Shown here: piece after piece, positions 59,870 through 64,000 of the stretch
Position numbering within the stretch: position 1 is the stretch's first letter
Layout: each line of letters opens with the position of its first letter
NCBI GenBank assembly: GCA_946699065.1
Contig: CAMPDV010000209.1
Location: 186,001 to 250,000 of the forward strand
Reading direction: 5' to 3'
Length of the DNA stretch: 64,000 bases
Source: Loxodes magnus
Taxonomy: Eukaryota; Ciliophora; Karyorelictea; Loxodida; Loxodidae
Made by a program: the position numbers and the translations under genes
Notes under the pieces: generated by a model
Databases searched by the model: none
Told to the model about the DNA's origin: nothing
The model's input: the letters and a program-made list of their open reading frames with translations, nothing else

Positions 59870-61620
59870 TAATGATAATTATGTTTGTTGTTTTATGAAG
59901 TGTTTGCATTATATTTTTTTATTTATTTAAAAGGTTTTATATTATTGGCTTAAAAAAAAAAGATTAAGTAAATAATATAGGTTATTGAAAAACAGTGAAA
60001 GTATGTGATTTAAAAGTGGTTATGTTTAAAAATATTTTAAATATATTTTTTAGTAAATGAAGACATGAAATAAATTTAAGTTTTATTTTATCCTATAAAA
60101 TTTTATTGATTTATTTTTAAGTTTTGCTTTATTTTTAGATTTTTTTAAAATTTCAAGTTAAGTAAAAGATCTAAATTTGAATAAAAATTTTTTTTTTGTG
60201 AAGTAGTAAAAATTTTATTTATAATGGCAAAGTTAGTTCATATAAATGTTTATTATTTTAAAAATTTATTTGCTTTATTTTTATGTTTGCTATTTTATTC
60301 TATTTTAAATTAAATTTTGTTTTTTATTATTTGTAATTTTTTTTAATTTCTATTTATTATAATTATAAAAATTTTAATTTTTAGGTTTAATATGTTATGT
60401 TTCAGATTATAAAAATAATTTTTCTGATAGTAAGTTTTTTTTATTTATCAAAAGCTTTTCAATTTAAGAGTATGATCTTCGAAAAATGAAAAATTTGATT
60501 TTGCTCAGCGTTAAGTACAAGAGGAAATATTTGAGACGAATTAATTTTTTTATTAAAGAATAAAAAATCCTAAATAGGAATAAAATTACAAGAAAAAATT
60601 CAAAATATATAAGATTTTTGAGAAAAAAATAGGAATTAAAAAAAAATTTTATTAAAGTAGAATTTGGAAATCTTTTTTGTTGAAAGGGTATTTTGTAAAA
60701 ACATTAAACATTTTTTTTGGGAAATTTTTTTATTTGAAAAATTTAGAATGAAATTTTTTGATTTTATTTAATGAAAAATATGCTGATACGGTATCTTATT
60801 TGAAATGATAAATAATTATTTTTTATATTTTGAAGAAAAAAAATGTAGTTATGAACTTCTTTACGAGTAAATAAAAATTCGCTTTAAAAATTTTTAATGT
60901 TATAAGAATTTACTTAAATGAAAAGGATCTCAAGAAAAAAGGAGAGATAATAAATTAATCCAATCAATCATGAAAAATCTATCCTTTTTTTCGCTCTGAG
61001 TTATAGCTACAAAAAGATTTCGGGTGCAAAATAATTTAAAAGTGATGGAATTTTTAAAAGATTCGAAAAATTTGAGCAATGAATTTAAAGAAGTAACTGT
61101 AAAAAAAAAATGAATCTTATAGGAAGAAAATAAATAAAAAAAACAATAAGAGTGATTAAAATAAATTTTATAATAGGTATTTTAATCTATTTAATAGTAA
61201 ACTATAAAGAATTTAATATAACTTTATATCTAAAGAAAATTTTAATAGAAAAAAAGAAGAATAATGAATCTGTAATTAAAAAAAAGTACGCAAAAAAAAT
61301 AATAAAAAAATATAAAAAAAAAAAAGAGCAAAATAGAATAAAAATAATAAAATATCTTAAGATATGAATAGAGTTTAAAAAAACAAGTATAAAAGATAAT
61401 AAAAATACAAAATTGAAAATATGAAAAAAAAACTATGAAAAAGCATACAAAGATTTAGTTATCGATTATTAGGACAGCTAAAAAAAGTTTAAATAAAAAT
61501 AACACAAGTCCTTAAATAAACTATGCTGAAATATATTAAAGTTATATTAAAATAAATTGTAAAACTTAAAGTTTTAAAAAAAACATTCGTACAAATAAAA
61601 GAATAATTAATAATAATAAT
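59870..61620. other. Low-complexity A/T spacer
   Basis: Homopolymer-rich: T-rich with G on the plus strand to 60430, then purine-rich with long A-runs (60500-61450). Open Lys-rich frames at 61150-61370 are expected from composition. Nothing is supported. Confidence 0.55.
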
Positions 61621-61629
61621 AATATACTT

Positions 61630-62435
61630 AAAGTTAGTAGAGTTTTGCATTCTCTGGAATTGCAACCAGTTCCTGCGGACAGTTTTTTTAACGTGGGTGT
61701 GATCCACGACCTTTTTATTAAGTGGAAGGTTACCACTGTAACCGTTCAAGTGGTCTTGCAAAAAGCTTTTATTTGTAGATCCCTGTTGGAGTTATTCATA
61801 GTTTATTGAGTTGTCTTCATGTTCTTTTCTGCTCTTATTCGTTTATTTTCTTTCATTATCAACAGTTTTTTAAAATATGTTGATTTGATTTGCAACATCA
61901 ACAAAGTTTGTATTATTGTCTTTATTTCGTTCTTTTATATGATAATTTATTTTCTATATTTTCTAATCTTTTAATGAAACTTGTAGCAATCATTTCTTTT
62001 TCCGGATTCAATTCTGTTTTTAATTCTATTGGTATTTTTTTTATTTCCATTTTTGTCGTATTTAAAATTTTATTATGATTAAGTTCAGAATTATTCTTCC
62101 GTTATTAATTTGCTACAAATAAGTTATCTTCTAAGTATTAGTAATTCGTTGTTCTAATCTTCTATGTTACTCATTAGTTCCCGTATTTTTTCGCCTAAGT
62201 TGTAAGTTGTTTCTTCATAATTTGAGATTACTTTTTACATTTGGTCTAATTAAATTTAAAGTTTTTGATTAGTTTCATTTTTAGGTTAACTTATCTCTAT
62301 TTATCTTACCATAACTTTAACTTCTGAAGAAGAGCTTGACTCCTCCTATTGTTATTATTTTTTCTAAATTTCTTTTGCCGCTTTTCTCTTTAGGTCTCTA
62401 AGTTAATTTTTTGAGAGTCGAAGAGATTAATCCAT
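61630..62435 (-). CDS. Zinc-knuckle ORF1-type protein, copy e
   Basis: From ATG 62435 the minus strand reads MDQSLRLSKNQLRDLKRKAA, a Ser/Gln-rich stretch and a coiled coil (LDQMQKVISNYEETTYNLGE). After one frame change a second helical region (SFIKRLENIENKLSYKR) follows. The knuckle CWCC-KSNQ-H-ILKN-C near 61870 is a fully canonical CX2CX4HX4C. Then WITPTGIYKQKLF, the family signature, and a G+C-richer tail (NCPQELVAIPENAKL) follow. It is the only copy in the window that keeps all four zinc ligands at canonical spacing. No reverse transcriptase is adjacent. The exact end is uncertain. Confidence 0.75.
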
Positions 62436-62439
62436 TTTT

Positions 62440-62845
62440 TTTATAATATAATTAATATTGATATTTAAATTTAGAGTTTTAAAAAACAGCTATTTCTGCA
62501 GATTAATAGATGCATGGCTTTCTTTCTCTTTATAATTCTTTGAGGTTTACTTTGTAAAATAGGATTAATTATGATTATATTTAAAGAGGATAGTATTTTT
62601 TAGAGGTTTAAAATGTAAAGTTGAGTAGATGAAGAGTAACAATTGATGGCTATAGTTGATTTTCTTGTTGGGGAAATAAAATAAAAGTAGTATAAATTAA
62701 ATTATCTTAAAGATTAGACTAAAAAGATTATAATATAGTATTAAATTATAATTTTAAAGAATCTGCTATAAAATACTAATAGATATAGGAAAATTGAATA
62801 TCAGTCAGTTCTTTATAAAATATAAACTTTAATTATTAAAGAAAT
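62440..62845. other. A+T-rich spacer
   Basis: No gene recognised between the zinc-knuckle ORF and the stop of the last gene. Confidence 0.5.
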
Positions 62846-64000
62846 TCAATACAAATCAATCTAACTTATGTAATATTCATTTTCAAATGCTTCCATTTTT
62901 ATGTAATCATTCATCTCTAATTTAGTAACTAACATAGATCAGAATCTATGTAAACATCAACATTTTCAGTCTTCATTATTCCTTTATTTTCAGAGATGAT
63001 TAATACAAAATTTTTGAAATCTTAAATTGCATATTTAAATATTATTACTGATGTTATGTTAAATCATTAATCAACTTATTATATATAAATATTATTTCTT
63101 TATCTAAGTTTTAATTAAAGATTTCTTGCTATAAGTTATTAATTTTATCTAATGCATGATTAGCTTCTGCCAATGATTAATATTTGCTTAATCATTTAAA
63201 GAGCTAAATATTTAGTCTTATATAAATTGCTTGAACAAGTTAATTTCTTACTTCTCCTTTAACTCCTTGATGCTAAAATTTGACCAGCTGTTATCATTTT
63301 AGATTAGGTAGGTTGCAATTTATATTTGACTTGAATAAATAAGAATTTTAGATTATTTCTTATTGTATATATATTTTATTTTGCTTAATTTATTTGAAAA
63401 TAATCATTATATTTAAAAATTATTTATTATATGCTTTATTTAGTTTACTTATTCACATATTATTTTAAGAAACATTTGTTTTTATTTTAATATTTAAGTT
63501 AATATAAAGTAAATTTCTCTAAATATTAATAGGCACTACTCAATCTTTATTATTTAAAGAAATATTCAAACTCTTTCATTTTTGATATTTTCTAAAAAAT
63601 AATCAAATGGCAGTCAGTACAAATTATCGTTCTGATCCTTTAATTATTCTTTTATTTATCTAGTTTAAGTTAAATTTATATTTTAGATTAAGATAATTTA
63701 TAGTTTAAATTTTGATAACTGTCTTTTCTACCTCATTCTTTTAAAGCAGAACATCCAAAAGCTAGATCAGCTGTTTTATTATTTACTAATTTAAGAATTT
63801 ATACCAAACTTTTGTTAATTTATTAGATATTATGTCAAAAATCAGAATTAAAAGTTGCAAGAAGCATTATATTAAAGAATATTTCATTATCTAGCAGTAC
63901 TTTCTTCATATTTTTCCTTCTAGGTCTTCTTAAACAAGTATAATCCTTCTTAGTAAATTTTTTAATCTTAATCTTTAGTATTTGTCCATTTACTCCAAAG
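62846..64000 (-). CDS. Hypothetical protein, 5' partial at window edge, with frame changes
   Basis: The C-terminus is clear: LEMNDYIKMEAFENEYYISQ then IDLY and TGA 62846. Upstream in other frames come FKNFVLIISENKGIMKTENV, the helical VRNQLVQAIYIRLNIQLFK and LAEANHALDKINNLQQEIFN near 63150-63260, and near the window edge KKVLLDNEIFFNIMLLATFN and NKTADLAFGCSALKEWGRKD. At least three frame changes are needed; there may be two genes. The helical repeats recall ARM/HEAT-type proteins, but I do not assign one. The start lies beyond 64000. Confidence 0.45.

Noticed and set aside
61152-61367. Lys-rich plus-strand ORF
   Set aside because: Expected from A-runs; composition and repeats give no sign of a protein.
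63200-63320. Importin-alpha signature (ITAG)
   Set aside because: It appears in a frame that is poorer than the neighbouring one; the better frame lacks it.
1-64000. CRISPR arrays, rRNA genes, bacterial operon signals, telomeric repeats
   Set aside because: None found; spacing-regular short repeats are limited to the intragenic MORN array and element tails.

Overview
The window looks like nuclear DNA of a ciliate with a very unusual genetic code. It is strongly A+T-rich. Read with the standard code it holds almost no ORF over 100 codons, yet long, recognisable proteins appear once TAA and TAG are read as Gln and TGA as Trp. A 2,079-codon kinase-MORN gene (40589-46828) and a seven-bladed WD-repeat gene (58222-59286) are the clearest cases: TGA sits at invariant Trp positions, and the WD gene also ends at a TGA. 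This matches the karyorelict (NCBI table 27, e.g. Loxodes) or Condylostoma (table 28) code. Three gene ends hint that TAA/TAG can also terminate. The species is inferred.

Layout. 1-5.3 kb: an apparently intact LINE (ORF1 running off the left edge, plus ORF2 with APE endonuclease, reverse transcriptase and a C-terminal zinc motif), followed by a SINE-like repeat. 6-9.7 kb: a hypothetical gene, a zinc-knuckle ORF1-type gene, another SINE-like repeat and an intact TPR gene. 13-14.3 kb: a GTPBP1-type GTPase with frame breaks. 16-19 kb: a LINE fragment, an unclassified element ORF and a kelch remnant. 21-23 kb: an Hsp70 pseudogene. 24-27 kb: a long coiled-coil protein with many frame changes. 29.8-32.4 kb: a 5'-truncated, decayed LINE of the same family as the first. 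34-35 kb: a DUF4246-type gene. 35.6-37 kb: a half-LINE-like element beside a small coiled-coil gene. 40.6-46.8 kb: the giant kinase-MORN gene. 47.7-52 kb: a cluster of SINE-like repeats, a strongly folded candidate RNA and several zinc-knuckle ORFs. 52.8-55 kb: a carboxypeptidase-like remnant in divergent arrangement with two hypothetical genes. 58-59.3 kb: the WD gene. 61.6-62.4 kb: another zinc-knuckle ORF. 62.8-64 kb: a partial gene at the right edge.

How it fits together: five to seven kilobase-scale host genes are scattered among A+T-rich spacers and a mobile-element load dominated by non-LTR retrotransposons, detached ORF1-type genes and a short-repeat family sharing a tRNA-like 45-bp head. 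No operons, CRISPR arrays, rRNA or convincing canonical tRNA genes were seen. Several otherwise recognisable genes change frame repeatedly. This may be pseudogene decay or uncorrected indels in the assembly, and the sequence alone cannot decide.
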